From Chrysomallon squamiferum (lineage: Eukaryota > Mollusca > Gastropoda > Neomphalida > Peltospiridae): DNA of 37,500 nt. A model generated the notes under the pieces. That model saw only the letters and a list, made by a program, of their open reading frames with translations, ran no database searches and was not told the origin of the DNA. The position numbers and the translations under genes are program-made. The stretch is from assembly GCA_012295275.1 (NCBI GenBank), contig CM022669.1, positions 2,815,140-2,852,639 on the forward strand, given 5' to 3'. Shown here piece by piece: positions 21,535-35,150 of the stretch (position 1 is its first letter; each line of letters opens with the position of its first letter).

Positions 21535-24500
21535 TTAATGACAGTAAATGCTTGAAAGAGGGAGAGAAAACACTCTTTAATAAAAGGAAAAGCCTGAAAA
21601 CATTTAGCAATTTGCAACCACTTCATTGATTCCACTGTGTTTTAAAAATTGTTAGATAGGCTATTTATTAATTTTGACAGTAATTACATGTATTTATTTT
21701 AAGGTACTTGATGGTTTGCCTTTTATTCATCCATCAGAAATAAATGTCCTGAATGAGCTCTGTCAGCTTGGAACCTATTTCCGAGAGTTTGAACACTTCA
21801 TTAATAAATACAGCTCAGCTCTTAGCTTTAATAACACTAGTGAGTACAAATGTAAACTTTTTTTGAGATCTGAAATTACATTCCACAATGACAGTGACAG
21901 GATCTAAGTGTAATTAAATAATGTCTTCTTACCACTGTCAGTGTTCAGCATTGTAGAACCAAACAACTTGCTCTGAGGAAAGCTTATCTTTGATGGAAAT
22001 TAATATGTATTAGCCTGAAACAAACATATAATGTAAACTGGGATAAATATAATTAACTCTAAATGCATTATCTGCATAACACTAATATTTGTCACACACA
22101 CACACGCATGCACACATGCACACACACAATTTAAAATGGAAATGCAGCAAAAATATTGCCATCAACTGTTAATTTATTATTCTCTACTGCAGTAATTTAA
22201 TTTTTATTTCTGACCACAGGAGAAAAGGGAAAATAAAGAAGTCATTTTTAATAAAACAAATTATAAAATTATTTTAAAGATTTTTTTTTTATTATAAAAA
22301 TTCTGAATTATATACAAGAAAATAATAATTAATTTCTGACTTGTTTCATTTCTCTTACAGATCAGGACAACAGCAGTGTTCCCCTACACGGTTTATATTT
22401 GAAGGCTTTCTGTAATGGGTTAGATCGAGTTCTTCATGATTATCGACAAGAGTTGCTGAACCTGGAATCACAAGTTCTTGTTGATCCTCATCTTGGAGTC
22501 ACACACATTATGTACCACTTAAAGGAGGTTGTTTATATTTATCATCTTTGAGAAGTTCTTGTCTATATGTTTATGTTTATGGAAACATATAAAATAATGC
22601 TGCTAATCAATATGAAAATAGCAAAAAAAGGTTTTGCTCTTTTATAAATCACTGTACAAAACAATGTTATAAACCACAAAATTAAAATATTTAAGTGTTG
22701 TGTACAAATTTTAATTTCTCTGTTAATTATTATAATAAATATATAGAAAAATTATTAGTTGTATATAAATGTTATAGTTTGTTTTTGTATTTATAATTTG
22801 TGCATAAAATTCACTACTGTCTAAGTGTTCTGAGGATACTGAGGTATTTTAAGTAATTTATTCCTATGATTTTTTTTTACTGATTTTGCTGTCCTTTTAA
22901 TCACTTACAAGATCTGAATAATTTTAAATTGTAAATTTTATTAGTTCATTATTTTACAATTATTGCTTTCAGTATGAACTCTTGTTTCCTGTCCTGGCTT
23001 CAGTAATAGAGCAGATTGTTATTCTAAAGGTAAGTTGGAAATATGAAAAACAATATATTTTTTAAGAAAGGTAAATCATTAAAATGTAAATTATTCATTT
23101 AGTATAGGTATTTTATATATATAATAATTCAATTAAATTGAAAAAGCTCCCAGAAAACAACAATCCCACCAAAAAACAAAACAAAAAAAAAACCTTTTTT
23201 GTTTTCATGTAGGCTCATGGCTGTTACATCCTGGATATTATCCACAAAGCATCGACCAGTGGCTTTCCTGTTGTGAAACAAGTTTTGACAAGGTAACGAA
23301 AATAACAACTTAGCAACGTATTATTAGTTGTCATTAATTAGGTTGTTAGTTGTAAGAAAAGAAAAAGCTAAATCTGTAAAACTCAGATATTTATAAACAT
23401 ATTGTAATAAAAAGAATACTATAGTGAATGAGGATATCGGAGCAGCAGTTTAATTAACTGGGAAACTGAAAATTAAAATTATCTTGTTGTATAATCTTAA
23501 AACACAAAAATCATTAAATAAAATGTAATTAATAATAATTAATTTGTCATTAACCATAACATTTGTTTACTGGTTGATTGATAGACAGATTGTCTGATTT
23601 GTTTTATGAAGAGTGTAATTATTTACAAAGCATGTGACACTGTGTTTCAGAATACTTCATGTGTGTCATGGTGTGCTGTACAAACAACTGGGAGCTTGGC
23701 TGCTTCATGGTGACATGCATGGCCGAGATCCGTACAAAGAATTTTTTGTGCAGCCCAGTTCAGGGGAGGTAACTGTGTCAGGCGAGAGTCAAACAGAAGA
23801 AGAAGATTACCTGGGAATCATGGGAGTGACAGGACATCAGCTGCAGGTATATTTATTTAATGCAGAGCTGGTGTTAGGATCTTTGCCTTTTTCACATTAT
23901 TTATTTACTAAACAGTGAAAAAAATGTCCTACACTTCAAGAAATAGATTTTGATAATATAAAATGTATAAGAAGTATATAAAAGAAAAAGCTTTTAAAAT
24001 GTTATGCAGAAATAGATATATTTTTCTAATTGTCACCACTGGCCTATTTTCAAATATTTTTGTCTACGGTTATTGCAGTGATGTGCTATAATTATTTACT
24101 AATGAACAGTTATCATCAAATAAACAAACTTCATATGTACATAACATAACATTTTGACAGTTTTTTGAATTTGATTTATTAAGAACTACCAGATTAGAAA
24201 TGGAAGCTATTTGCATCTTGTTCAATTTGTCATGAATTTTTATTATTTAATATTCTAATTTAAAAATTTCTGTCCTCCGGTTTTGACATAACATTGCCCC
24301 AGTTACAAATTAAACTAAATTTTGTAATTTCATTTTCACCTGAGATTCACCTGAGATTGGTGAATTGTAAACTATTTATCTTTCACAGGTTGTTTCTGAA
24401 AAAAATATTATGGATATTGTATTTGGCTGTTGCAGGGTTAATGACAGTCTGTTTTATTTTCAGAAACTGATGGCTGTATCTAGTTTGGAACCTACAAGTG

Positions 24501-27500
24501 AAACTCGACAGTTCAGTATCAAAGCAGATTTGTTACCTTCGTACATTCCTCAGAGAATAGCCAACAAGATTCTCTTTATAGGAGAATCTATTCAGATATT
24601 TGAAAATGACAAACAAAAGGTCTCAACTCAAAAAACTGGTAAAGATACAGCTTTCATCTCAGGTTTTGTCATATATGTAAAGAGAGATATTCTTATAACT
24701 ATTCATAATCTAGATTTGAGAATTTTATGTGAATGTTAAGAAGCATACATTGATATTCTGAATTCATGTATACTAAAAACAAAGATTCATTATTACACAC
24801 AAGTTTATTATCAAGAAATTTGTTAAAAATACTTTGATTTAAGAAAAATTGAAACTGAGAAAACCAACAAAAACATAATTATAAAAATAAAAATTTCACT
24901 TAGAACTGTATATAATTTTCATAAAAGTAAATATTAGAAATTAGTTCTGTTTTATGTACTGTATTTCAGGATCTATCTTGAAGGACAGAGAATGGGAGTT
25001 TGCTAAAGATCTGTTTGAGTTGTCCCAGCAAACAGAATTTAACAAGATGGCTTTTGAAGCTTTAATTGACAGAATCAGAAGTTGTGTTTCTGAGGTGATC
25101 ACATTTGAGATATTTCTATATTTCAGTATTTTATAGTTAATAGAAACAGTAGAATGAGACCATGTTAAATATGATATGCAGTGATCAGTTTAAGAATTTT
25201 GTCTCATTTGTAATGTATTTAAAGTATGCAGAAAACATATAATGCTATAGTACTGTAATACACTGGATATTTTGTTATTGGTACTATGCACATTAAAGTC
25301 ACACTGTATTAATGAATGAATAGTGATTATTAAGAAAATCAAGGACTTATTATGGGATTCAGAATAATATTCTTACATATGAATGTCCAAATTATACACA
25401 ACATTGCTATTTATTTTTCATTTTGAAAATTAAACGAGTTTCATTTGATATCTTTTTAAATTAAATTATATATAATATTACACTCGCTACTCTTTCTGAA
25501 AAATAAGATATAACCAATACATGTGCTAAGTGCTGAAGATTTGAATGTAAGAAATTATTTGTTGTGCAGCGTCTGTGGAGACTGGTGGTAAAGGAGTCGG
25601 GTTTGGTGAAGCAGCTGAGAGTTGTTAAAGATTTTTATCTGCTGGGTCGCGGAGAACTGTGTGTGGCTTTCATCAGCCAGGCTGGGCACTTACTGAAAGG
25701 ACCCCCTACTGCAGCCACAGAACATGGTAACAGACATCCATAATAGACGTTAATATGGCTTATTAAAATGTCCTTCCTGTTCTAATGTTGTCCAGAATAT
25801 GTAATAGATATTCTATAACAACGAGAAATATTAATGTATCTTATTAAACAGTTCATCCTCTTCTAATATTGTACATAACATGGTCATAGGCATTCTATAG
25901 CATATTAATCCTTATTAATAAATTATTCACACCGATCAGCCTGATATAATAATTTTCTGCAGCACCTCTGAGATACTGGTTTACAAAAACAATAATCTTA
26001 ATCAGAAAGTGGTAACACTAATCAGAATATCATTATAATCTTAATCAAAATATGATTACAACCTTAATCAGAATATCATTATAACTTTAATCAGAATATC
26101 ATGATCACCATAATCTGAATATAATTATAAATCATCAGAATATTATATAATCTTAATCAGAATTTTATTATAATATTAATAACAATAATCTATAATTATG
26201 GTGAAATCTATAACTATCTGAAATTATTTTATATAAATCAAATGATGATAAAATGTAAAAATGGCATAAATTTACAGCAATTAATGACAGAGTTTTGCAT
26301 GGTGAGTTGGATCTACTTGTGAAATGCATGTTATATTTATGTTGTGTGAAAGTTTTGAATGAAGATTGTTGTTTATTTTAATGTTAGATGTAAACATGGC
26401 GTACCAGCAGGCAGCAAGAAGTGTTCACCTGGAAGATGAAAGTTTGCTGCATCGATTTCACCTCAGTGTCGATACTTCAGCAAAAACAAATAAAAGTAGG
26501 TTTCTCTTTTTAACATGGCATTATTAAGAATAATAATTGAATTCAATACTGTTAATATAAAGTTACTTAGAAGCAGATAATTTGAATTTGTTAAAAGTAC
26601 AAAATTGTTTTTAGCAAATTATACAGTAATGTAAAATTGAATATGGGTTATTTATTCATACCATTATAAGTACATTTTAAATTTAAATATCTACCAAAAA
26701 GCTTTTTATTTAATTATTTATTTATTTTTTGCTAATTCTTGATTTATGTTTCAGAGAAAGATCCTGGTGATAAACGAACCACAGCAGAAACTGGATGGAA
26801 TAAACTCAGTTTGTCCTATTCAGTTCAGTGGCCATTACACACATTCTTTACACCTGCTATATTAGAGAGGTGTGTTTAAATACAGCAGTTAATTATTATG
26901 ATACACACACATGCACACACATTCATATGTATGTAATAATTCTGCAATATGCTGTGAATATTTTATAGACAATGAACCAACCTCTGTCATTAATATGGAG
27001 AATTTGCTTGAATCAGTACACATTTTATTTTATTTGTGCTAGTAAACTAACTGATGCTTTGATGTGCACGTTTACAGGTACAGTCGAATATTCCGCTTTC
27101 TGCTGGCTGTGAGGCGCACACAGATACATCTTCAGCAGTGCTGGTGTCTGCACATGCAGAACAAAAAATGCAAAACAAAGCCAGAGGAAGCAGCAGTTTG
27201 GCAACTCAGGTCACACATGGCTTTCTTCATAGATAATCTTCAGTACTATTTACAGGTAAAAATCACTAGAATATATTTTTAACATAAAGCAGCTTGTCAA
27301 TCTGTAGTACGCAGGTAAGCATGGTAAGCATAATATGTATGTAAGCAGTGGAACACTGTAAACATATAGTATCTAAAAATAGTGTGTCATTGCCAAACTA
27401 GGTTTGATGTATTTTCTTTTATTTGTAGCTTAATAACAAAATTTGCAAATAAATGATTAAAAAGAAAGCAGGAAAGCATTATATTTTTGTGATGTTTTGA

Positions 27501-30028
27501 ACTGAAACTAATAAACTTATATACAAACACTGTTACTGGGGTGCTTACTGTGGAAGAAGGTAAATAGACAAAACTGTATTTTTACAGTTGGAATGGAAGA
27601 TAACAACATTCATGTTTTTATTTTTTTGGATAAATACAATACTACTGCAATACATTATGTAGGATCTGTGTAAATTATAATTAATATCTGCAGGTTTTTA
27701 TAACCAGACTAGGTGAGACTGTGAAATATGTTACAACCTCATTGAAAACAGAATTGTTTGAAATATTTTCTGTTAGATTATAATTAATATCTGCAGGTAG
27801 ATGTGATAGAGTCTCAGTTTGGGATTCTCACAGAGAAGATAAACAACACTGAGGATTTTGAACTCATCAAAGTTTCACATGAACAGTTCATAACAAGTCT
27901 CCTTTCTCAGTCCTTTGTACACATGAAGTCTGTGAGTTTATTCTGCTAGTTAAATAAAGTCAAGTTGTAAAGAATTGTTTTTTTCACATGATCTGGTTTT
28001 AAGATTAACAATGAAAAACTCTCATCTGTTTTAAATTGCAGCTAATACTGAAAGTTATTAGTCATTTTACTGGATATTAACACGAGAAAAAAAAATAAAT
28101 ATTTATTCCTAGTAAGAAAACGTAGAAGTAATAGTCATTGTCATATTATTAACATTAGTGATAGTAATTATATGTTATTCTTTATACAGATGTAGACAAC
28201 ATTATTAACTTCAGTTTTCTCATTTCTGATACTAAATATATATATATATAGGTATAAATAAAATTTATACTTACTTATCTAATTTGTTTCCTTCTGATTT
28301 CAGGTTTCCAGCTGTCTGTATGAGATATTTTCTCTGTGTACATCTTTCTCACAACTTGTAGTTTCATCAGAGTGTGATCTGTCTGCCTCTCAGCTCTCAA
28401 ACATCCAAACCATCATGACAGTGAGTTTATCTCAGCTAAATAACAGACCTGTAGTTGTTTGGGTGGCTTTCATTGCAACCCTCTATAGCCAGTGTTTTCT
28501 TATGGCATATTGGGCTGCAGGATGAATTGCAGTTCTTGTTAGGACCTTCATTGGCATATTTTATATTTAACCCAGGCTGATTTATACAAAACTTGAGTAA
28601 AGGAAGTTAATTAATAAGAGTTAGATAGTGAAATGGCATATTATGGTGTCCATTCTCAAACTAATCACTATCATTATAGAAGAAGAAAATGTTTGTCTCT
28701 TGATAATTATTAAATAATATAAAAATAATTAAAAAATATATGGGTTTCATTTGTGGCATAAAGGTTTGATTACTAGTTGAAGGGAAGAAATTCTGACATG
28801 AAATGAAACAAAGAGAGTTACACACCTTTGTAATCTGTTATGAAATATGTTTATGCATTCAGTTCATTTAGCTTGTATTTAATAATAATTATTTTATTTG
28901 AATATTTTTTGTTAATAATTTTATTCATTATTTCAATGAATCATTTTAAACTTATGAAAATATAATTTGACAAGTTTGCACTGCCCAGTCACATGTTTCT
29001 GACTAGTAACTTCACTTATTTACTGTAGAAGGGCTTTATTTTGGACAACATAGTCACTGGTGAAATGTGTATTTTATGTTTTGATCTGTTCATCTGAACA
29101 GTTTAACCCAGCCAGGTTTGTAATGGGAAGATTAATCAAACGGACACAAATAACTAAAGGTTTTATATTTGTAATGTAGTATTTCTTTTACATGATGTAA
29201 TGATTTTATTTCTCAGAGTTTTCAGCGACAGTCTAACCTGCTGTTCAGAATTCTGTCCAGTGTGAACAGCCACAGCTCACGCCCTCACCTCGCTCAGCTC
29301 TTACTTAGACTCGACTTCAACAAATATTTCACTATTTCTGGAGGCCAGCTTGGCAGGTAACAGATATTTATCTTTACTTTCATTTTAATTGTTTGTTTTT
29401 CTTTGGTAAAGAGATCTATTGAAGTTATTTAATTTGTTTATTATATTTTGTCTGTATTTAACTTATTAATATTAATATTATTGTTGTTGTTATTATTGTT
29501 ACTATTATTATATTCATTTATGTATTTCTTTTTTTTTTTCTTCTTTTAATTCAATGGAAGGATTTAAATTATTTATCTGTTTTCTTCATTACTTTATAAC
29601 ATATAATAAATTATAAGCTATGTGGAATGTTTCATATTTAACAAAATACAAATTCGATCATAAATAAAAGATTATTATGCACATTCATATGAGAGGTTGC
29701 ACTCCTTTAGACTTCAAAAATTACTGTGATGTTAACAGTTTGGTTGGTTACTTACTGCTTTTGAAGCATTCACTGTCATTTATACAACTGTGTTTCAAAA
29801 TAATTGTATACTTTTTTTTTCTTCTTTTATTTAACAAAGGATGTTTTTGGTTCAGTTCTTCCTTCATTTTAAACTGTTTGTCATTTAAGTTTCATTCAAA
29901 GTGGGATATAGAGCTTAGTATATCTTTATCATAATCAATAATATAGTTACTATTTGATTTAATAGTTGTTTTCTGTTTTCAGTGTCTCTCACGATCTGTC
30001 ATCAGTTTTCAGTGAGGAAAGAAGCTGA
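21220..30028 (+). CDS. TUBGCP4: Gamma-tubulin complex component 4 (GCP4), 16 exons
   Basis: Exons: 21220-21294, 21704-21839, 22361-22527, 22973-23029, 23213-23292, 23651-23846, 24464-24638, 24970-25094, 25570-25726, 26388-26495, 26755-26869, 27078-27255, 27797-27931, 28304-28420, 29217-29356 and 29983-30028. They join in frame to 668 aa; human GCP4 is 667. GCP4 is a structural subunit of the gamma-tubulin ring complex, which nucleates microtubules at centrosomes and spindles. The N-terminus MLHELLLALSGHAGG and the segment LPFIHPSEINVLNELCQLGT mark the family start. GRIP1-domain segments include HVCHGVLYKQLGAWLLHGD, LPSYIPQRIANKILFIGES and KDFYLLGRGELCVAFI. The C-terminal, gamma-tubulin-binding domain includes SYSVQWPLHTFFTPAILERY, HMAFFIDNLQYYLQVDVIES and LAQLLLRLDFNKYFTISGG. 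An in-frame TAG lies two codons before the chosen ATG. The last exon adds a short divergent tail (SVSHDLSSVFSEERS). No frameshift or missing exon was found. Confidence 0.96.
21479..21535. repeat. (AAT)n microsatellite in TUBGCP4 intron 1
   Basis: About 18 near-perfect AAT units. The minus-strand frame through it (21402-21635) is a poly-Leu artefact, not a gene. Confidence 0.9.
22094..22128. repeat. Interrupted (CA)n microsatellite in TUBGCP4 intron 2
   Basis: CA units interrupted by GCATG, just over 30 bases long. Confidence 0.85.
25745..25915. repeat. Diverged 81-bp tandem duplication in TUBGCP4 intron 9
   Basis: CTTATTAAA recurs at 25759 and 25840, and TTCTAAT at 25780 and 25861, each exactly 81 bases apart. 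TATTCTATA-like words follow in both halves. Two copies, well diverged. Confidence 0.65.
25990..26175. repeat. Degenerate ~24-bp minisatellite in TUBGCP4 intron 9
   Basis: About eight imperfect units built on CTTAATCAGAATATCATTAT, with several changes in each. It follows the 81-bp duplication in the same intron. Confidence 0.7.
27674..27798 (+). repeat. Duplicated 22-base 3' splice-site segment in TUBGCP4 intron 12
   Basis: ATTATAATTAATATCTGCAG plus GT occurs at 27674-27695 and again, identical over 22 bases, at 27777-27798. The second copy is the acceptor of exon 13. The first copy is a decoy acceptor 103 bases upstream. Confidence 0.8.
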
Positions 30029-30268
30029 TCTGTGTTCAGTTCTCAGTGAAATCTCACATTCTTAAATTACTTACTACATTAACTGTATCTTCCCTTCATG
30101 TGTCAAATTAATTAAAGATCCTCTTATTCGTTTCCATGTTATGCCGTTAGTGCTGCTTGACACAGTGGACCTAATATTTGAAGAAGAAAAAATTAGATAT
30201 ACTGTCAGAGTGTGCATGTGTGTTTTTATATATAAAAGGTGTATAATGTATTTGTTTAAATAGATATA

Positions 30269-30391
30269 AAATAAACACGAATACCATTTGAAATATAATC
30301 ATTATGGTATGAACTATATACATTTATCTGTATATCAATTTGAGTTTTTTAACACTTTCTGTTACAGAGACAAACCTTTGTTAATAATAAA
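30269..30391 (+). terminator. Candidate TUBGCP4 polyadenylation signals
   Basis: AATAAA at 30269-30274 and at 30386-30391, 240-360 bases beyond the stop. The second is followed within about 30 bases by a GTTGTTTTATTTTTT tract, a good downstream element. Which is used cannot be told from sequence. Confidence 0.45.
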
Positions 30392-30689
30392 GGGTATAAC
30401 AAAGCAAAAAAGAGTTGTTTTATTTTTTAGCTCTAGCCATCATGACATATCAAACTGTAAACGACATGATAAACTGGATATCATTAAGATATATCACAAC
30501 ATACCTATATCCAGCTATATATATATATGTACGTACGTAATCTGTATAAATGCAAGATGTAATGGTATTTATGTATAAATGTAAGTAATTCGAATTAAAA
30601 ATAATACAAATAAAAAACAATAATAACAAAACAAAATCGCAAAGTATTTTCATCGTTATTTCGCCTAAGCAGTCATTAAACCTCCGCAC

Positions 30690-30728
<39 letters not shown>

Positions 30729-31356
30729 AATAAAAAATTTAATTAAAATAATTTCCGTGAAGAGAATACTGTATACAGATTAATGCCATGACGTTGCTTC
30801 CTGTACACGTGTTTTCCTACCCAACGCTTTGATTTCCTGTAAATGTGACGTCAACAATTGAAACACATTTACTCCATGTTCCCTACCTAACAAAACAAGA
30901 CTCAAAATGTGTTGAATTGGATTGTTTACTTTTATCAGTCTCACAGGACAGTCAAATTTCAGTGAGTAATTTAACTATTTTTTCAGGTTTTTAGTCAGTC
31001 AAGGGCCATTGGTTCCATTCAAAGAAAACATTTCTTGATCAGAAATTAATTTTCGAAATTTGCTTAGTAAATGCTTTTTTCTTTCTCTGTCAGACTAGCA
31101 TAAAATCTTATGATTTATGTATTTATTTATTTATTTATTTATTTATTATTATTATTATTAAAGTTATATAAATTCAGAAGTGTTGAGCACAAATATTATT
31201 TGTAGTAATAGTAAATATAGATTCAGAGTTAGATGAATAAATTGATGAATGGTTGGACGTATTTTGTACAGTATTTAGATGAAAGTATATTTTTATTCAG
31301 TTTTGTATCGTGTGTATTGTCATTTAACATTTACACAAACGTACATGTGTCCGTTT

Positions 31357-31407
<51 letters not shown>

Positions 31408-31780
31408 TGCAAATACTTGCTATGATCTCTGAACACAGCAAACGTGTTTCTCGTGATATTTGAAATATCGCAGCTACACACACCACTCAGTACCGCGTGT
31501 TAGAAAACACTGATACTTGTGTCTGTGTGATCCTTCAGTGATTCTAACTTTTTATATAAAATATTTCACTAAACAGTAAAATTAATTTCTTATAATATTT
31601 CAATTTTTTAAAAAATATTTGTGATTTAACGGACTTCGGCATCAACGGATTTTGTGTTTTTTTAAATCGAGGTATTAAAGTCCAGAATGTTGACAATTTT
31701 TGTTGTAAAAGAAAACTTATCTTGAAGAAATGAGAATATGATAATTAACAGCAGAGCGACATTGCTTCGTTTGCTATTAT
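30392..31780. other. Gene-poor stretch with several microsatellites
   Basis: No coding region is supported. It contains (AAT)n at about 30690-30723, (TTTA)n then (TTA)n at about 31112-31160, and a compound (CA)n(GA)n array at about 31357-31407. The short frames at 30288-30578, 30450-30689 and 31233-31463 run through repeats and show no family features. Confidence 0.6.
31355..31408. repeat. Compound (CA)n(GA)n microsatellite
   Basis: About 16 CA units switch abruptly to about 8 GA units. Confidence 0.9.
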
Positions 31781-31799
31781 GTTTTGAATCTTAAGATGT

Positions 31800-32590
31800 T
31801 GATGTTCATTAGTAGTAACAGTACTAGAAGTAGTAGTAGTAGTGAAAGTAATGGCTCTTGTAGTACTATTACTAATAGCTGTAGCTGGGTAGAAATAATA
31901 ACAGTAATAGTATTTGCTATTATAGTACATTGCCGAAGTTGCTGTTATATTTTGAATTTTAAGTTTTGTTTATGTGATAGCAGTACTTGAAGTAGTAGTA
32001 ATAGTAATAGTAGTAATAGTTCTAGTTGCAGCAGTTGTTGTTGTAGTAATAATTGTAGTTGTTAAAGTAACTAATAACTACTAGTACTAGTACTAGTAAT
32101 GGAAATAATATTAATCGTAACAGGAATAATGGTAATAGTAATATTGTAATAGTATAAATAGTGGTCATAATAGTAGTAGTAGTTCTAGTAATAACAGCAG
32201 TGTGAACAGTGATAGTAACATTTACTGTTCTGCTAGGAGTGATTACATATAATGATTATAATGACAGCATGTATAGTAGTAACAATAACGCAATAATAGT
32301 AGAAGTAATAATATTTAATAGTAGGCCTAGCAGCAAATTAAATATTTTATACTACTAGTAATAGCAGTCTTAATAATTGTAGTAGCAATATTATCATTAG
32401 CAGTTGTTAACCGTTTTAATAGTGGTATAAAAAATATGGTAGCACTAGTAGTGATGTAGTAGTAGTAGTAATTATATTAGCTGCAGCTTTACTATAGCAG
32501 TACTAATGATAATAGTAATATTACTAACTGTAGGGGTGGTATGATTCTAATACAGTACTTGTATTAGTAACAGTAATGGAAGCAAATTAA
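31800..32590. repeat. Diffuse (TAG/TAA/AGT) trinucleotide-rich region
   Basis: About 800 bases in which AGTAGTAGT, AGTAATAGTA and close variants recur, interrupted by point changes and short unique pieces. It looks like an old, decayed trinucleotide array. Frames at 31745-31930 (minus) and 31784-31990 (plus) are Ser/Thr-rich readings of the repeat. Confidence 0.75.
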
Positions 32591-32604
32591 ACGAAAAAAG
32601 CTGT

Positions 32605-32692
32605 TATCATCCTCCACTTGTTATTATCCTCCTATTCGTCACCATCATCTTAATCATCATCTTTATCATTACCATCATCGTCATCATCATTT
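32605..32692. repeat. Degenerate (ATC)n tract
   Basis: ATCATC, ACCATC and GTCATC units fill about 90 bases directly after the TAG-rich region. The strand bias is different here (C-rich instead of G-rich on the plus strand). Confidence 0.7.
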
Positions 32693-34860
32693 ACTGATAT
32701 TTTATTACGAAGTAGTTAAAAAAGTTCACGTGGTCCGGTTCCCATGTTCTCAAACGATAATGCTATTATGGAAGTAATTTATTAATGTTAAGAGTTATGG
32801 GTTTTAGCACGAATTATCGCTTCGTTAAGTTCACGTCTCGTTATTGATTTCTTTGCAAGAATTCATTGCGTACAAGGAAAACAAATATGATTAATACAGA
32901 AAATTTCGGTAACAAGTATAATTGCCATTTTTTTCAAAAAGAAATAAAACATTTTCTTTTTATATTAATTTTATTTTTTGTTTGTGGAAACGGCAATAAT
33001 GTATGTTATTTATAAAATATTTATACCGTTAGTTTAGCGAGACAAATATTTTTGTTTTAAAGCGTTGTAAAACAAATATTATTGGAAAAGAGAAGAAGAA
33101 ATCCATTCCTGAATTCGCATCATATTAGTTACGCATCTTAAAACACGGCAGTGCTAAGACTGGTTTGACAATCGCCAGCTAATTTCTGTTGTTAACAACT
33201 GGAAAAGAATTGTGTTGTTATTAACTGTTAAGCGAAACTGGTTTCATGCTGTTATGCCATTGTTATGACAGAAAAAATTATCGTTATTAACAGTCGGATT
33301 TTAAAATTATGCAAAGTATTAACAATCATCAGTTCGTTATGCCGTCATTAAAAGAAAATCGAAATCTAGCGAAGCTGAACTAGAAACTGAAAGCTAGTTG
33401 TACGCTGTTAACATTTGGAAGTTTTCGTTTTGAGTATTTCACCATCGTCGATTAGTTGCACAGCTTTTGACAGTTGGAAACTAGTGACGTTACTAACAAC
33501 TGGAATGTAGTTACGATGCCGTTGTCGTAGTTTCATCGTTAACATTCAGTGTATTCTGTGATGATAGTGAATGAAACTGTGCTTTTGGTAGTAGCAGTGC
33601 ACAACAACAACTACTACAACACCCGATTCAGCAGCAGTACTATTAGTAGCAGTAACAGAATAAAGACTTTAGTGGTAGTTAATGGTGTTTTTATATGGGA
33701 GTTATAATAGCCTGTATATCACGTTCAGAGATAAACACATTAGTACAGCGTTCCATCAAATGGCAATGTAATCCGACAAAGATATTTTCCCAGAGGGACG
33801 TGTAGGAGGTGAAGCAAAAACGAATTAATGACATAAATATCATTTAAATCTCTGTTCAAGGTTTTTAAATTCAGAAACAGAACTGTGAATGTAAAGAAAC
33901 GTTAAATATTGAGGATATTAGTTATTTTAATTCTTTTCATTTTATTTCGTTTCTGTTTTCTTCTCTTTTTCAAATAGCCAGAGATATCAGTCGTCATAAA
34001 CGGTTAATAATAATGATGATATGATGATGATATCAACAAAAATATAAAACAAATGCTATTTGACAAAAAGGAATAATTAAAAATAGAATTTATTTTTCAC
34101 TTGATTAACGATCGACTAAAATAGTTGATAAATTTTATTTTATTTTTAAACTTTACTGTAACTCAACAATCCAAAACTGAAATTATTACAGAAAAAAGTA
34201 ACTTGTCTGTAGAATTTATTAGAATCTGCAGTTGATTTGTCTTGGTGACTGACAAAGCTTCAGGCAATACGGAGTAGAAACTGGCTAGAATGTGCATCAA
34301 CGTGAAATCTTCTTGTAACAGAAGTAAACCGCTTCTTGTTACAGTTTGTCACAGTTGTTAGTGTTTATGACAGGGGCTGAACGTTTCCAGGCGCAGAGTC
34401 AAAGATGCAGATCCAGCGGATAAGATTTGGAAATTTGGTTTAAATATTTTTCAAGGATTTGTATAGTGTATTATCGTACGGCTGTGGAATCGTGATGTTT
34501 TCTCAGACATATATATATATCTTTTTGGCTTAATTAAACTTTATTTTGTTAATTAGATTCATTTCAACTATTTGTCGGTATAACTCACATATTACTCAAG
34601 GGTATTTTTCTCTTTTTTGTCCCCCCACAAATACATCTGTAAAATTAAATTTATTTGGGTAAGGCTAGAGACTGATTAGGTAAATTGTTTTTATATGTTG
34701 AAGTACAGACTATTAAATTAAATTTTAGTTGCATCCATCCTGAATTAAGGAAACAATATGTTCAATAAGATATGAATTTGTAAAAGGTTACAAGATTATT
34801 TGCTTGTATGTAATGTTATCAGTCTCTCTGTATCTATATCAAGTCTTATGTTTGGCAAAA

Positions 34861-34891
<31 letters not shown>

Positions 34892-35150
34892 TTGTGTGTG
34901 TTTGTGTGTTAAATATGTCAGCTAGTTACGCACCAGGTTTGTGTCAAGAGTCATGTATAAATAATGAAAAAAAATATAACATAGTCACGCCTTTTGTTAA
35001 ACAACATATTATGCTTTATCTATGTATGATACATACCAGTTGTCGTAATTATGTCAAGATCCTATACGTACAACTAACATCAATATTTTAATGTAACGAA
35101 TCGTAATGTTAATGCTTTACAGGAAACATTTAGCAGAACGTATGTATGGT
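32693..35150. other. Unassigned region with weak internal repetition
   Basis: No gene recognised. Between about 33130 and 33560, words such as AACTGGAA, GTTATTAAC and GTTATGCC recur irregularly, suggesting another decayed repeat. A small AGTAGCAG/CAACAACAACTACTAC patch lies near 33585-33655, a short TGATGATATGATGATGATA patch near 34012-34032, and an interrupted (GT)n microsatellite at about 34864-34911. Confidence 0.45.

Noticed and set aside
34804-35091. 95-aa plus-strand frame with a Cys-Val run
   Set aside because: The Cys-Val run is the (GT)n microsatellite translated; no other support.
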